A DNA stretch of 64,000 nt from Oryzicola mucosus (lineage in GTDB: Bacteria > Pseudomonadota > Alphaproteobacteria > Rhizobiales > Rhizobiaceae), in contig NZ_JACVVX010000003.1 in assembly GCF_014534685.1 (NCBI RefSeq), positions 558,001-622,000 of the forward strand, written 5' to 3'. Below the pieces are notes generated by a model. That model was not told where the DNA came from. It ran no database searches and saw only the letters and a program-made list of their open reading frames with translations. Shown piece after piece: positions 56,426 through 64,000 of the stretch (its first letter is position 1; each line of letters starts with the position of its first letter). The position numbers were made by a program, and so were the translations under genes.

Positions 56426-57351
56426 TACATCCCCTCCGGATTGCGCAGCAGCCGCAGCTGCACGACGCTGATGAAGACGAGTATGACCAGCAGGACCATC
56501 GACAGGGCAGCACCATATCCGAGACGGAAGGAGCCGAAGGACTGGCTGAATATCCAGTAGACAGCCGTCACCGTGCGGTTCTGCGGACCGCCGTCGGCAA
56601 TGATGTAGAACTGGTCGAAGGCCAGCATAGAGCCTGAAACGGAAAGAATGAGCGCAAGCGCGATCGTGCGACGCATGAGAGGAAGCGTGATCCGGCGGAA
56701 CCGCTGCAACGAGGAGGCACCATCGATGCGGGCGGCCTCTTGCACTTCCGTCGAGATGCCCTGCAGGCCGGTCAGGAGGATGATCATGTTGAAGCCCGCA
56801 GTCTTCCAGACGACCATGATGATGATCGACCAGAACGTCGTGTCGAAATCTGCCAGCAGGTTAATGCGCGTGGTCATTAGTCCAAGATATTCGGCGGCGG
56901 GAGAGAATAGGCCGGAGTCGACGTCAAGCAGCCACGCCCAGAGCAGGCTTGCGGAGCCGAAGCCGACGACCACCGGCAGGAAAAAAGCGGTTCGGTAAAA
57001 CTTCGTGAACCGGTGGGCTTTCTCGGCGAACAAGGCCAGAGGAAAGGCGACGGCGAAGATCGCAATGGTGACGATCACAGTATAGTAGACGGTGAAGCGC
57101 ATCGACGACCAGAACTGCGCGTCCTGCGTCAGCCTAATGTAATTACCGAAGCCGATAAACCGGGGCCGGCCGAGCAAGGGCCAATTGTGCAGCGACATCC
57201 AGAACGCCATCCCCAGAGGAATGACGAAGAATGTGGCGACCAGGATTAGCGCCGGAGCGATGAAGAGAAGCCCGGCAAGCTGCTTGCGCCGTTGCCTGCC
57301 GCTCCTTCGGCGGATAGGTGCACCATCGTGGATATTCTGCGAATTGATCAT
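56425..57351 (-). CDS. ABC sugar importer permease, MalF-like
   Basis: Permease of 308 aa starting at ATG 57351 (MINSQNIHDG). Basic N terminus, six helices, FYRTAFFLPVVVGFGSASLLW near residue 120 and EAA loop EVQEAARIDGASSLQRFRRITLP near 205. The open frame extends upstream to 57402, but that part covers the intercistronic hairpin and is unlikely to be coding. Confidence 0.92.
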   Translation of the reverse strand: MINSQNIHDGAPIRRRSGRQRRKQLAGLLFIAPALILVATFFVIPLGMAFWMSLHNWPLLGRPRFIGFGNYIRLTQDAQFWSSMRFTVYYTVIVTIAIFAVAFPLALFAEKAHRFTKFYRTAFFLPVVVGFGSASLLWAWLLDVDSGLFSPAAEYLGLMTTRINLLADFDTTFWSIIIMVVWKTAGFNMIILLTGLQGISTEVQEAARIDGASSLQRFRRITLPLMRRTIALALILSVSGSMLAFDQFYIIADGGPQNRTVTAVYWIFSQSFGSFRLGYGAALSMVLLVILVFISVVQLRLLRNPEGM

Positions 57352-57373
57352 AGCCTCTCGTCCATTGGGCGTG

Positions 57374-57387
57374 CCGGGCCGGCCCGG
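57374..57387 (-). other. intercistronic hairpin/palindrome after the binding-protein gene
   Basis: CCGGGCCGGCCCGG is a perfect 14-bp palindrome in the gap between the sugar-binding protein and the MalF-like gene; flanking GGCCCG (57381) and CGGGCC (57402) offer a competing larger stem. Similar in place to the hairpins at 2027, 6525 and 25166. Confidence 0.5.
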
Positions 57388-57441
57388 ACGGGGATCCCGC
57401 ACGGGCCGACAGCCAAAGCTGGAAGAAATCCCGGACGCGTA

Positions 57442-58683
57442 TCAATCGGTGTCGTCGAGGATGGACTGCATCGCTGTCTGGGCCTTGGTGACCGACCCTT
57501 TGACATCGTCGTCGAAGAAGACCTCATTCAGCATCTGCTTCCAGGGACCGGTGCTGCTGTTGATGATGTCGTTGTAGACGGGCGATGATGGCGTGCGGCC
57601 GAGCTTCAGGGCTTCCGTCGCAACTTGGTAGCGCTGGTCCAGCGATTTGACCGCTTCGGCTGCGACGTCGTCGCGAGTAGGCAGGCTGCCGAGCTTAGCC
57701 AGAAGGGTCTGTCCCTCGAGCGAATAGACGAACTCCAGGAACTCCTTTGCGGCCGGCGCATTGTCGCGGCCCGCCGTGACCACGAAGTTGTCGCCGCCGC
57801 CGAACGAGGCCTTGCCGCCTGTCTTTCCGGGGATGAAGGTGACACCGAAATCCACCGTGGGATAGTTCTTCACCAGGTTGCCGATCGCAAACGCCCCGAT
57901 CGGCGACAAGCCGATCTTGTCGGTGGCAAAACCGCCAAAGAAATTCTTGCCCGAATCCGTCTTGGCGCTTTCCGGCACGTATCCTTTCGCGACCATATCG
58001 CGATAGAAGTTGATCGCATCGTACATCTGGGGTGAATCGAGTGTGGCGCGCTTGCCGCCATCGACCAGGATGTCGCCGCCAGAAGCCCAAATCAGCGGCA
58101 TGAAGGTGAAGGCGTTGCAGCCGCCGCACGCACCGGAGAAGTAGAAACCGCGGATATCGCCACCAAGCGCGTTGACTTTACCTGCGGCCTCTTCGATCTC
58201 CGCCCAGTTGGTTGGCGCCTTTTCGGGATCAAGACCGGCCTGCTTGAACAACTTCTTGTTCCAGAGAAGAACGGACGCATCAGCCGACATTGGCATCGCG
58301 TAGATACGCCCCTCGAAGGTTCCCGTACCGATATGGGCCTTCGAGAGATGTTCGAAATAGGGCAGGCTTTTCGCTACATCGGTCAGGTCTTCCAGTGTAC
58401 CGGACTTTGCAAACGCCGGGCCATAGACGAGGTCGAGCGAAACAAAATCCGGGGCGGAACCGCCGGCTGCCGCGGTCGCATATTTCTGAACCATTTCAGC
58501 CGAGGGCACGATCTGCAATTCTATCTGCGTCTTGTGGGATGCGTTGAACGCGTCGATCAGCGCCGGCATGAATGCCTCGCTGCTGGAGCGCGACCACATG
58601 GTCAGCTTTTCCTGCGAGAACGCGGATGTCGATAGTGCACCCAGTGCGGTGGCAGCTAGTGCCACGATCTTGAGCAGCTTCAT
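57442..58683 (-). CDS. ABC sugar-binding protein, family 1
   Basis: Periplasmic receptor (413 aa) with a clear signal peptide (MKLLKIVALAATALGALS, cleavage after AFSQ). Family 1 features: LTMWSRSSSEAFMPALIDAFN near residue 27, YATAAAGGSAPDFVSLD near 69 and FGGGDNFVVTAG near 295. GGAGGA precedes the start. A pair of cysteines in GACGGCNAF near 184 may form a disulfide. Likely ligand: an arabinose-containing oligosaccharide, from the GH127 context. Confidence 0.92.
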   Translation of the reverse strand: MKLLKIVALAATALGALSTSAFSQEKLTMWSRSSSEAFMPALIDAFNASHKTQIELQIVPSAEMVQKYATAAAGGSAPDFVSLDLVYGPAFAKSGTLEDLTDVAKSLPYFEHLSKAHIGTGTFEGRIYAMPMSADASVLLWNKKLFKQAGLDPEKAPTNWAEIEEAAGKVNALGGDIRGFYFSGACGGCNAFTFMPLIWASGGDILVDGGKRATLDSPQMYDAINFYRDMVAKGYVPESAKTDSGKNFFGGFATDKIGLSPIGAFAIGNLVKNYPTVDFGVTFIPGKTGGKASFGGGDNFVVTAGRDNAPAAKEFLEFVYSLEGQTLLAKLGSLPTRDDVAAEAVKSLDQRYQVATEALKLGRTPSSPVYNDIINSSTGPWKQMLNEVFFDDDVKGSVTKAQTAMQSILDDTD

Positions 58684-58745
58684 AATTAGGTCTCCTCCCT
58701 AAACAGCCGTTAATCGATTGGCCTGTTATTCCCTTTGCTAAGTTG

Positions 58746-59756
58746 TCATGAGCCGCGAACCACCAGCGTGCATGGCAATTTCCAAATTCCCCGTTGGACG
58801 GTTTCACCGTTCACAAGGCGCAGGAGCGCCTGTCCGGCCTGCCGCCCAAGTTCCTTCAAATTCATGTCCACAGTCGTCAGCGGCGGGCGGGTCTGTTCGG
58901 CGACGATTTCCCAATTGTCGAAGCCGACGACAGACACGTCTCCAGGGATACCCACCCCGCGTTCCCGCAGGGCATCGATGACGCCGCGTGCGATCTGGTC
59001 GTTGCCGCAGAATATTCCATCCGGTTGAGCGTCATCCGACCAGAGCACCTCCACCGCCTCGTGACCCCATCGCTCCGACCATTCGCCCCGCAGAATTGCT
59101 GCATCCGATACCGGCAGGCCCGCCCGTTCCAGCGCCTCGGCAAACGCATCGGCACGCTCCTGAACCACCCGGAAGCCTCTCGGCCCGGTGACGTGAACGA
59201 TCCGCCTGCGCCCCTGGGCAACGAGGTGCTGCACCGCCTCCCGTGCACCCCGTTGATCGTCCGGGAGCAACGTCACCGCATCCGAAGGACCCGCCGTCAA
59301 AGCATAGACGACCGGAACCGACAGCTTCGAGAGATCCACAGGCAGAGGTTTGTCGATCCGCTTGCCGGTCGCTATGATGCCGTCGACTTGCTTGTCGAGC
59401 ATGGCATCCACATGAATCTTGGCGAGTTCCGGATTGTCTTCCACGGTGCAGAGAAAGACCGACACGCCATGATCGATCAATCCCTCGGAAATCCCCGCCA
59501 TCACTGGAAGCGTAAAGCGACCGTAAGTATCGTTGGTGAGCAGACCGACGGTGAAGCTACGCTTGCTGGTCAGGCTTTTCGCGAGTGCATTCGGCCGAAA
59601 CCCCATTTCTAGCGCCACGCGCCTTATCCGCCCACGCGTCTCCACAGACATGCGCCCCGTATCGTTAAGAGCCTTGGAGGCCGTAGCGATACTCACGCCA
59701 GCCGCAGCGGCGACATCATTAAGGGTGACTCTCGATGCGAAATCCGCGCCCGCCAA
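58746..59756 (-). CDS. LacI family transcriptional regulator
   Basis: Regulator of 336 aa. N-terminal helix-turn-helix VTLNDVAAAAGVSIATASKAL (residues 10-30) and hinge helix RPNALAKSLTSKRS, then a periplasmic-binding-like sugar domain. The start is TTG 59756, supported by GAGGA seven bases upstream and by the absence of any ATG before the HTH. It is the first gene of the sugar operon, so the two operators upstream would control itself and all six following genes. Confidence 0.93.
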   Translation of the reverse strand: MAGADFASRVTLNDVAAAAGVSIATASKALNDTGRMSVETRGRIRRVALEMGFRPNALAKSLTSKRSFTVGLLTNDTYGRFTLPVMAGISEGLIDHGVSVFLCTVEDNPELAKIHVDAMLDKQVDGIIATGKRIDKPLPVDLSKLSVPVVYALTAGPSDAVTLLPDDQRGAREAVQHLVAQGRRRIVHVTGPRGFRVVQERADAFAEALERAGLPVSDAAILRGEWSERWGHEAVEVLWSDDAQPDGIFCGNDQIARGVIDALRERGVGIPGDVSVVGFDNWEIVAEQTRPPLTTVDMNLKELGRQAGQALLRLVNGETVQRGIWKLPCTLVVRGS

Positions 59757-59769
59757 TTCTACATCCTCG

Positions 59770-59791
59770 CATGAGAAACCGCTTTCTCATG
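59770..59791. promoter_or_regulatory. LacI-type operator 1
   Basis: CATGAGAAACCGCTTTCTCATG has 9-bp perfect inverted arms around CCGC and lies 14 bases before the lacI start. It has the LacI-family look of symmetrical AAA..TTT flanks around a central CG. Confidence 0.8.
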
Positions 59792-59814
59792 GATGTATAG
59801 CGCAGTTTAGGAGA

Positions 59815-59832
59815 TGAGAAAAGGGTTTCTCA
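59815..59832. promoter_or_regulatory. LacI-type operator 2
   Basis: TGAGAAA-AGGG-TTTCTCA carries the same 7-base arms and 4-base spacer as operator 1. The two centres are 43 bp apart, close to four helical turns, so two dimers would lie on the same DNA face. The rest of 59833-60038 holds no recognised gene. Confidence 0.75.
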
Positions 59833-60038
59833 AATTTTTCTGTTGTACATCACGCGAATGAACAACGTGGTGCGAGGCCATATCGAATAGATCGTGAAGA
59901 AAGTTCGCCAAGGTATAGGCAAGGGTAGAGGCGTAAGCTTGCCGACCTCGAGCAGAGATGGTGGCGTTCAAAGGCAACGAAACGTGACCGGTATGCAGTG
60001 GCCGACGTCCCGCACTCACTGCCTGCCTTGCGGTCGTG

Positions 60039-60653
60039 TCAGGGTCTTTGGTTGTCCAGCCCGGGTCGGTGCATGGAAAATACTTCTGTTACGCGCGCAT
60101 AATTGCGATAACCAAGGCGCGCGATAAGGTCTGCCAGCGAGATGTCGAACAACCCGTCGACCAAGCATCGGTCAGCGATATAGACGCCGCTGACCTGGCC
60201 GATGATTAGGCGGTTATGTGTATCTGCTCCGTCGACAGTGGTGATCGCCAGGCTTGAGGTCAGACGGCACTCAAGCGCTGCCGGCACTCCGGCGACGCGG
60301 GGTGCCTTCACGGTTTGGCTCGGCTCGGCGTTCAGCCCGGCATAGGCGAACTCGTCATCGCCATGCCGGAGCCGAGCCGAACTCAAATTCATCGCTTCGG
60401 CCATGGCATAGTTAGCGACGTTGACCACGAATTCGCCGGTTTCACGTATATTGCGGACGGTGTCTTTGATGCCTTCGGAGGCGAAGCTGATCATTGGCGG
60501 ACGGCTACACACCGCATTGAAGAAGCTGTAGGGCGCCAGGTTGACTTTGCCCTCGAGACTGACCGAGGAGATCCAGCCGATTGGCCTGGGCGCCACCAGC
60601 GACGTAAAAGGATCGTGCGGCAGGCCGTGGCCGTCCTTCGGAGCATAAAACAT
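60039..60653 (-). CDS. flavin reductase-like FMN-binding split-barrel protein
   Basis: Protein of 204 aa with PFTSLVAPRPIGWISSVSLEG near residue 15, NLAPYSFFNAVCSRPPMISF near 38 and DTVRNIRETGEFVVNV near 66, the pattern of the flavin-reductase-like family. It may bind FMN and reduce it, or act as a small FMN enzyme on its own. It is the last gene of the minus-strand TTT cluster, 15 bases after the 2-hydroxyacid dehydrogenase. Confidence 0.88.
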   Translation of the reverse strand: MFYAPKDGHGLPHDPFTSLVAPRPIGWISSVSLEGKVNLAPYSFFNAVCSRPPMISFASEGIKDTVRNIRETGEFVVNVANYAMAEAMNLSSARLRHGDDEFAYAGLNAEPSQTVKAPRVAGVPAALECRLTSSLAITTVDGADTHNRLIIGQVSGVYIADRCLVDGLFDISLADLIARLGYRNYARVTEVFSMHRPGLDNQRP

Positions 60654-60668
60654 CGGACCGTCCTGGTG

Positions 60669-61577
60669 TCAGGAAAGAGAAGAGTGCAGATGCGCGGCGA
60701 TCGCGGCGTGGAGCGTGTCGGCCATATCGTAGCGCGTTTCCAAGGTGACGGCCGCATAATGCGGCTCAAGCACCACATTGGGCAGAGCAAAGAACCTCTC
60801 GTCGATCTCGGGCTCCTGCGCAAACACATCGAGGCCTGCGCCCGCAATGGTTCTCGCCTCCAGCGCTGCTATGAGCGCCGGTTCGTCGACCACCGAGCCC
60901 CGCGAAATGTTGATGAGAATGCCCTCAGGCCCCAAGGCCGCCAGAACCTGCGCATCGACAAGGTTTGCCGTCTCCGCTCCCCCCGGACAGCAGAGGATAA
61001 GGACGTCGACGACGCGTGCAAGGTCTACCACATCACCGACGAAACGGTATGGCAACTCGGGCTTGGCGGAGCGGGCTGTGTAAGAGACTTCCATCCCTAG
61101 CGCGGCGGCGCGAGCGGCCACGACCTTGCCGATTTTGCCTAACCCTACAATACCAAGGCGGCGAGAGGATACGCGGCGCGAGGTCGTCATGCGCTCGGTC
61201 CTCCAGCGTCCAGACCGTACGAAACGGTCTCCCTCGACCAAGCGGCGCACCGTGGCGTAGATGAGGCCGATAGCGAAGTCGGCGGTATCATCAACCACTG
61301 CGTTGGGGGTGTTGCAGACGCTGATACCCCTTGCCGTGGCGGCATCGACGTCGATGCGTTCGAGGCCTGTGCCATTGCAGGCAATCAGTTCCAGATTGGG
61401 CAGACGCTCCATGAGGTCAGCGTCGATACCGGCCATACTGGTCGTCAGGACCACACGATGAGGTAGCGTTTCCGTTTCTTCCGGGCGTATCTTGCGCAAA
61501 TGAAAGTCTGCGGTGAGGCGCCGCTCCAACTCTGGCGGAATGGCTGCAACGACCAACACTTCTTCCTTAGAGATCAC
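60669..61577 (-). CDS. D-isomer 2-hydroxyacid dehydrogenase family protein
   Basis: NAD(P) enzyme (302 aa). Rossmann motif GIVGLGKIGKVVAARAAALG near residue 145; catalytic Arg in ISRGSVVDEPAL near 232, Glu in FAQEPEIDERF near 258 and His in LEPHYAAVT near 277. It should reduce a 2-oxoacid or oxidise a D-2-hydroxyacid. It overlaps the end of the upstream tctA by 11 bases, so it probably works on the acid that the TTT system brings in. Confidence 0.92.
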   Translation of the reverse strand: MISKEEVLVVAAIPPELERRLTADFHLRKIRPEETETLPHRVVLTTSMAGIDADLMERLPNLELIACNGTGLERIDVDAATARGISVCNTPNAVVDDTADFAIGLIYATVRRLVEGDRFVRSGRWRTERMTTSRRVSSRRLGIVGLGKIGKVVAARAAALGMEVSYTARSAKPELPYRFVGDVVDLARVVDVLILCCPGGAETANLVDAQVLAALGPEGILINISRGSVVDEPALIAALEARTIAGAGLDVFAQEPEIDERFFALPNVVLEPHYAAVTLETRYDMADTLHAAIAAHLHSSLS

Positions 61578-63093
61578 GGCTGGCCTCCTCTACCGCAACA
61601 GATCCGGTTTTGACGCGTCGTACGACACCCTTCAGTGCATAGAGGATGAGAGCGACCGAAATCGCCAGCAGAACAGCACTGATCGGCCTTTGCCAGAAGA
61701 TGTGGAACGAGCCACGAGACATCAGCAGGGCGCGTGCGAAGTGCTCTTCCATCATCGGGCCGAGAACGAAACCGAGCAGGATCGGCGCCGGCGGATAACC
61801 AAACTTGGTCATGGCGAAGCCGATAATACCGAAAATCAACACAGCGACGATGTCAAATACTTGGAAGTTGATGGCAAACACGCCGATGCAGATGAAAAAC
61901 AGCATGGCTGGGTATAGCAGGCGATAGGGGATCGCCAGGATGCGCACCCAGAGGCCGATCAAGGGGATGTTGAGAATGAGGAGCATGATGTTGCCGATCC
62001 AGAAGCTGGCAACCAAGCCCCAAAACATCACCGGCTGATCCACCAGGAAGCGCGGACCGGGGACGATGCCATGGATCATCATCGCGCCCAGCAGGAAAGC
62101 CATCAGAGCATCGCCTGGGATGCCCAAGCTAAGCGTCGGTATAAAAGCTGCCTGCACGGAGGAGTTGTTGGCCGCCTCTGGAGCCACAACGCCTTCGATA
62201 GCGCCATTGCCGAAGCGGGATGGGTCCTTGGCAACTTTCTTTTCGACGGCATAAGCCATGAAGGTCGCGACCGTGGCACCCGAGCCTGGCAATACACCGA
62301 TCAGTGCCCCAATACCCGTGCCGCGCAGGGTGGGCATCACCGAGTCCTTGATGTCCTTCCGGGTGGGTATCATCGAGCGGAAAGTGATATCTCTAGGCGA
62401 CATCCCTTTACCCTCGTTCCGACCGATGCTGGAGAGAATTTCGGCAACACCGAAAAGTCCCATGGCAATGGCGACAAGGCTAACCCCGTCAGCCAGCGGC
62501 AGAAGGCCGAAGGTGAAGCGCACGACACCCGAACCACTGTCTGTCCCGACGACACCGAGCGCCAAGCCAAGCACCACCATTATCAGGCTCTTGAGTACCG
62601 ATCCTTGAGAGATCGTCACCGCCGCCAGAAGACCCATGGCCATGATCATGAAATACTCGGCCGACGAGAATTGCAGAGCGAACGCCGCAATGGCCGGCGT
62701 GAACAGCATCATAAGGACGATGGCAATTGACCCGCCGATAAAGGAGGTCATTGTCACCATGAACAGGGCAACGCCGGCGCGGCCTTGCTGCGCCATGGGG
62801 TAACCGTCGAGGCAAGTGACTGCGGATGTTACAGATCCTGGAACGTTGAGCAGGATGGAAGCGGTCGAACTTCCATATTGGGCGCCATAGAAAATGCCCG
62901 CCAGCATGATCAGGGCGACTGTAGGGTCCATGTAAAATGTCAGGGGCAGGCACAACGCAACAGCGGCCATTGCACCGACACCAGGTAGCACACCCACAAA
63001 CGTGCCGATGGTGACACCGACGAAACAGAAAAGCAGCGCGTCGAAGGAAAGCGCCCGCTCGAAGCCCAAGGCAACGTTGGCGAATAAATCCAT
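61567..63093 (-). CDS. tctA: TTT transporter large permease, TctA family (second copy)
   Basis: Large permease of 508 aa starting at ATG 63093 (MDLFANVALGFERALSFDAL). Glycine-rich motifs GVLPGVGAMAAVALCLP near residue 37 and GVLPGSGATVATFMAY near 260. Clearly paralogous to the TctA at 32-1528. It begins two bases after tctB. The matching TctC receptor is not within the window. Confidence 0.94.
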   Translation of the reverse strand: MDLFANVALGFERALSFDALLFCFVGVTIGTFVGVLPGVGAMAAVALCLPLTFYMDPTVALIMLAGIFYGAQYGSSTASILLNVPGSVTSAVTCLDGYPMAQQGRAGVALFMVTMTSFIGGSIAIVLMMLFTPAIAAFALQFSSAEYFMIMAMGLLAAVTISQGSVLKSLIMVVLGLALGVVGTDSGSGVVRFTFGLLPLADGVSLVAIAMGLFGVAEILSSIGRNEGKGMSPRDITFRSMIPTRKDIKDSVMPTLRGTGIGALIGVLPGSGATVATFMAYAVEKKVAKDPSRFGNGAIEGVVAPEAANNSSVQAAFIPTLSLGIPGDALMAFLLGAMMIHGIVPGPRFLVDQPVMFWGLVASFWIGNIMLLILNIPLIGLWVRILAIPYRLLYPAMLFFICIGVFAINFQVFDIVAVLIFGIIGFAMTKFGYPPAPILLGFVLGPMMEEHFARALLMSRGSFHIFWQRPISAVLLAISVALILYALKGVVRRVKTGSVAVEEASRDL

Positions 63094-63095
63094 GG

Positions 63096-63557
63096 TTACC
63101 ACCAAAAGGCTTTGAGCGGCAGGTTAAAGCCGATGATGAAAACGAACCAGGCGACGAGGGCCAGGCCGGCGGCAAGCAGAACGGAGGTGCGCAAACTGTT
63201 GCCAGGCTCGGCAAATCGGCTGATGAAGATCACCGAGAAGGTGGCTGGCACGAGACCGGCAAAATTCACGAGCAGCGCGAAGGAGAGTAAGCCCGCGCTC
63301 AGAGCCGCAAGGATGCGCAGCGGAACAGCGGGCGGTTGGGCCAGGCTGTGGCGCACTTCGAAGGCGACACCTATTGAAAGCACCATCAGCAACACGCCAA
63401 TGCAGATCGGAAAATAGCCTGGGCCAATGCGGGTGATCGTGCCAATCCCATAGCGGGTTCCCTCATAGGCCATGTAGGCGCCTATCAAAAAGAAGGCTGC
63501 GGCGATGCCAACCTCCCATTTGTTGAAGCCCTCTTGAGACTGCGGATGGTCAGGCAT
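63096..63557 (-). CDS. tctB: TTT transporter small permease, TctB family (second copy)
   Basis: Small membrane subunit (153 aa) with four hydrophobic helices and the RIGPGYFPICIGVLLMVL motif near residue 40. Its start overlaps the end of the LeuD-like gene by eight bases. Partner of the adjacent TctA. Confidence 0.9.
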   Translation of the reverse strand: MPDHPQSQEGFNKWEVGIAAAFFLIGAYMAYEGTRYGIGTITRIGPGYFPICIGVLLMVLSIGVAFEVRHSLAQPPAVPLRILAALSAGLLSFALLVNFAGLVPATFSVIFISRFAEPGNSLRTSVLLAAGLALVAWFVFIIGFNLPLKAFWW

Positions 63558-64000
63558 TGCGGATATCCTTGGACAATCTGGACTTGAGCGCAGCGCCCAG
63601 GCCCCCGGCCTGCCAGACTTCTATCATTTGAGGCGCAAACGGACGGAAGCTAAGCGTCTGCCCGGTATCTGCGTTTCTGACGATACCAGCCACGATATCG
63701 AGTGCCACGGTGTCGTGGTCGGCCACGATGGCCGTGACGCCTGGGCAAGACACGATCGGCAAGCCGACATTAAGGGCTTTGCGCACAAAGGCAGAGTCCG
63801 TGCTATCCACCACTACTGCAGCCACACCACTCTCGCGCATCGCCACACAAGCATGCGGGTGGCTGTGATGACCGAAATTCTTGCCGGCGACCACCAGGTC
63901 TCCAGCTCTCACGGCGGAGGGAAATTCGGGGCGCAGCCGGGCAAAGCACATGGCTTTGAGAGCGGGAATGTCAAAGCTCCCAAGATCGGGCACCTGCGAG
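63550..64000 (-). CDS. LeuD-like aconitase-family small subunit (5' end outside window)
   Basis: The frame is open to the window edge; about 149 residues are visible. Motifs of the small (swivelling) subunit of isopropylmalate/homoaconitate-type hydratases are seen: GDLVVAGKNFGHHSHPHACVA, AFVRKALNVGLPIVSCPG and a C-terminal QAGGLGAALKSRL. The usual GENFGCGSSREH core is replaced by GKNFGHHSHPHA, so the substrate is probably not isopropylmalate. The DTD-type N terminus would lie beyond 64000, as may a LeuC-like partner. Overlap with tctB suggests a hydratase for an imported carboxylate. Confidence 0.8.
   Translation of the reverse strand, partial: SQVPDLGSFDIPALKAMCFARLRPEFPSAVRAGDLVVAGKNFGHHSHPHACVAMRESGVAAVVVDSTDSAFVRKALNVGLPIVSCPGVTAIVADHDTVALDIVAGIVRNADTGQTLSFRPFAPQMIEVWQAGGLGAALKSRLSKDIRNA

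Noticed and set aside
58712-58719. AATCGATT between lacI and the sugar-binding gene as a third LacI operator
   Set aside because: Only an 8-bp core with arms unlike the TGAGAAA sites; probably chance.

Overview
The window looks like a chromosomal (or large-replicon) segment of a high-GC alphaproteobacterium of the Hyphomicrobiales, probably a Mesorhizobium, Aminobacter or Phyllobacterium relative. The reasons are SyrB-type lysine/alanine-rich proteins, a CIRCE-controlled groESL, a Pit/DUF47 phosphate system, many ABC and tripartite tricarboxylate (TTT) transporters, and many ATGA-coupled catabolic operons. No rRNA, tRNA, CRISPR array or intact insertion sequence was recognised.

Layout. 0-3 kb: a TTT transporter (tctCBA, minus strand). 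3.3-12.1 kb: a plus-strand catabolic operon with an SDR, a PotABCD-type ABC importer, a histidinol-dehydrogenase-like enzyme with altered zinc ligands, a zinc alcohol dehydrogenase and an APH-fold kinase; the substrate is probably a polyol, sulfo-polyol or amino alcohol. 12.1-30.2 kb: a tryptophan/kynurenine region with tryptophan 2,3-dioxygenase, an AFMID-type formamidase, an FCD-GntR regulator, a divergent minus-strand operon (TIGR04076, aldo/keto reductase, M14 peptidase, DMT exporter, alpha/beta hydrolase), a hydantoinase/oxoprolinase pair, a peptide-type ABC importer and kynureninase. 30.3-37.1 kb: a MarR regulator and a CoA-dependent anthranilate operon headed by a 2-aminobenzoyl-CoA monooxygenase/reductase. 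37-46 kb: housekeeping and miscellaneous genes (transglutaminase-like protein, groESL, Pit, GFA protein, LhgO, two SyrB-like genes). 46-48.6 kb: cyanide-insensitive bd oxidase with its DUF2474 peptide. 48.6-51.4 kb: an O-antigen-type acyltransferase flanked by a decayed ABC ATPase remnant and a gene-free stretch. 51.4-59.8 kb: a LacI-controlled sugar operon with a GH127 glycosidase, a complete ABC importer and a PdxA-like dehydrogenase. 60-64 kb: a second TTT cluster with a LeuD-like protein (cut by the window edge), a 2-hydroxyacid dehydrogenase and a flavin reductase-like protein.

How it works together. KynA, the formamidase and KynU convert tryptophan to anthranilate plus alanine. The adjacent MarR operon then suits degradation of anthranilate as its CoA thioester, although the anthranilate-CoA ligase is not in the window. 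A 15-bp palindrome, TTGATCTTTGATCAA or a close variant, lies upstream of kynA, the GntR gene, the hyuBA/TIGR04076 divergent promoter and the importer-kynU operon. This suggests that one regulator controls the 12-30 kb block, including several enzymes whose role in tryptophan breakdown is unknown. That block and the HisD-like cluster are the two best candidates for undescribed chemistry.
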